Below, piece by piece: positions 12,403 through 12,576 of a DNA stretch of 12,576 nt. How positions within the stretch are numbered: the first letter of the stretch is position 1; each line of letters opens with the position of its first letter. Source of the DNA: Hepatobacter sp965661165. GTDB taxonomy: Bacteria; Pseudomonadota; Alphaproteobacteria; Holosporales; Hepatobacteraceae. Both the position numbers and the translations under genes were made by a program. The stretch covers positions 1 to 12,576 of the forward strand of contig CBFICL010000029.1 in NCBI GenBank assembly GCA_965661165.1. Direction: 5' to 3'. The notes below the pieces were generated by a model, which worked only from the letters and a program-made list of their open reading frames with translations, did no database searches and was not told the origin of the DNA.

Positions 12403-12576
12403 ACACAAGGCCCCTCCCTTTTTTTCGGTTATCCATCACCCTAACACATCAGCAAAGCGTGAGGACACTCCCCCCACAAACCTGGGTCCCCAATCAACAG
12501 ATTCATCTATTTATCAAAAAAAAAAGAATAATTAATGTATGCAAATCAGATATTTATGTATATTATTGCCTATATG
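12403..12576. other. Upstream region of the photolyase gene
   Basis: No gene is seen. Bases 12510-12576 are strongly AT-rich with a run of ten A (12519-12528 region) and are the likely promoter area of the photolyase gene, but no -35/-10 pair with good spacing stands out on the minus strand. Confidence 0.35.

Overview
The window looks like a chromosomal stretch of an alphaproteobacterium with roughly 50-55% G+C in its genes. The main evidence is a circularly permuted (two-piece) tmRNA gene, an SspB of the Caulobacter type, a MaeB-like malic enzyme, and a small SRP RNA with the usual tetraloop-receptor core. A few proteins with no recognised family, short operons and degenerate repeats would fit a host-associated or Holosporales-like lineage, but that placement is inference and no marker here proves it.

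Layout from left to right. A divergent pair opens the window: the N-terminus of a membrane-fusion (HlyD/RND adaptor) protein runs off the left edge on the minus strand, and a secreted 182-residue protein is on the plus strand. The latter overlaps tail-to-tail with an unrecognised 250-residue membrane-anchored acidic protein. An AT-rich divergent promoter region leads to tRNA-Leu(GAG), followed at once by a short malic enzyme that lacks the phosphotransacetylase domain. Next come the permuted ssrA gene, about 750 bases without a protein gene that hold a degenerate ~44-bp tandem repeat, and sspB. tmRNA and SspB act in one pathway: tmRNA tags stalled nascent chains and SspB hands the tagged proteins to ClpXP.

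On the minus strand follow ettA (ABC-F translation factor), the SRP RNA gene immediately upstream of it, and fabF (fatty-acid elongation). fabF is divergent from a [2Fe-2S] ferredoxin whose stop codon lies one base before tRNA-Ser(UGA). A ~400-base spacer with a degenerate ~15-bp repeat precedes a 606-residue exported protein of unknown family. A class I DNA photolyase converges on it from the right, and the right edge is AT-rich non-coding sequence.

Most of the window is translation quality control, protein targeting and core metabolism. I do not see a clear new multi-gene system. The most unusual items are the tmRNA tag together with its repeat-bearing neighbourhood beside sspB, and the two exported or membrane-anchored proteins of unknown family (1013-1765 and 9117-10937).
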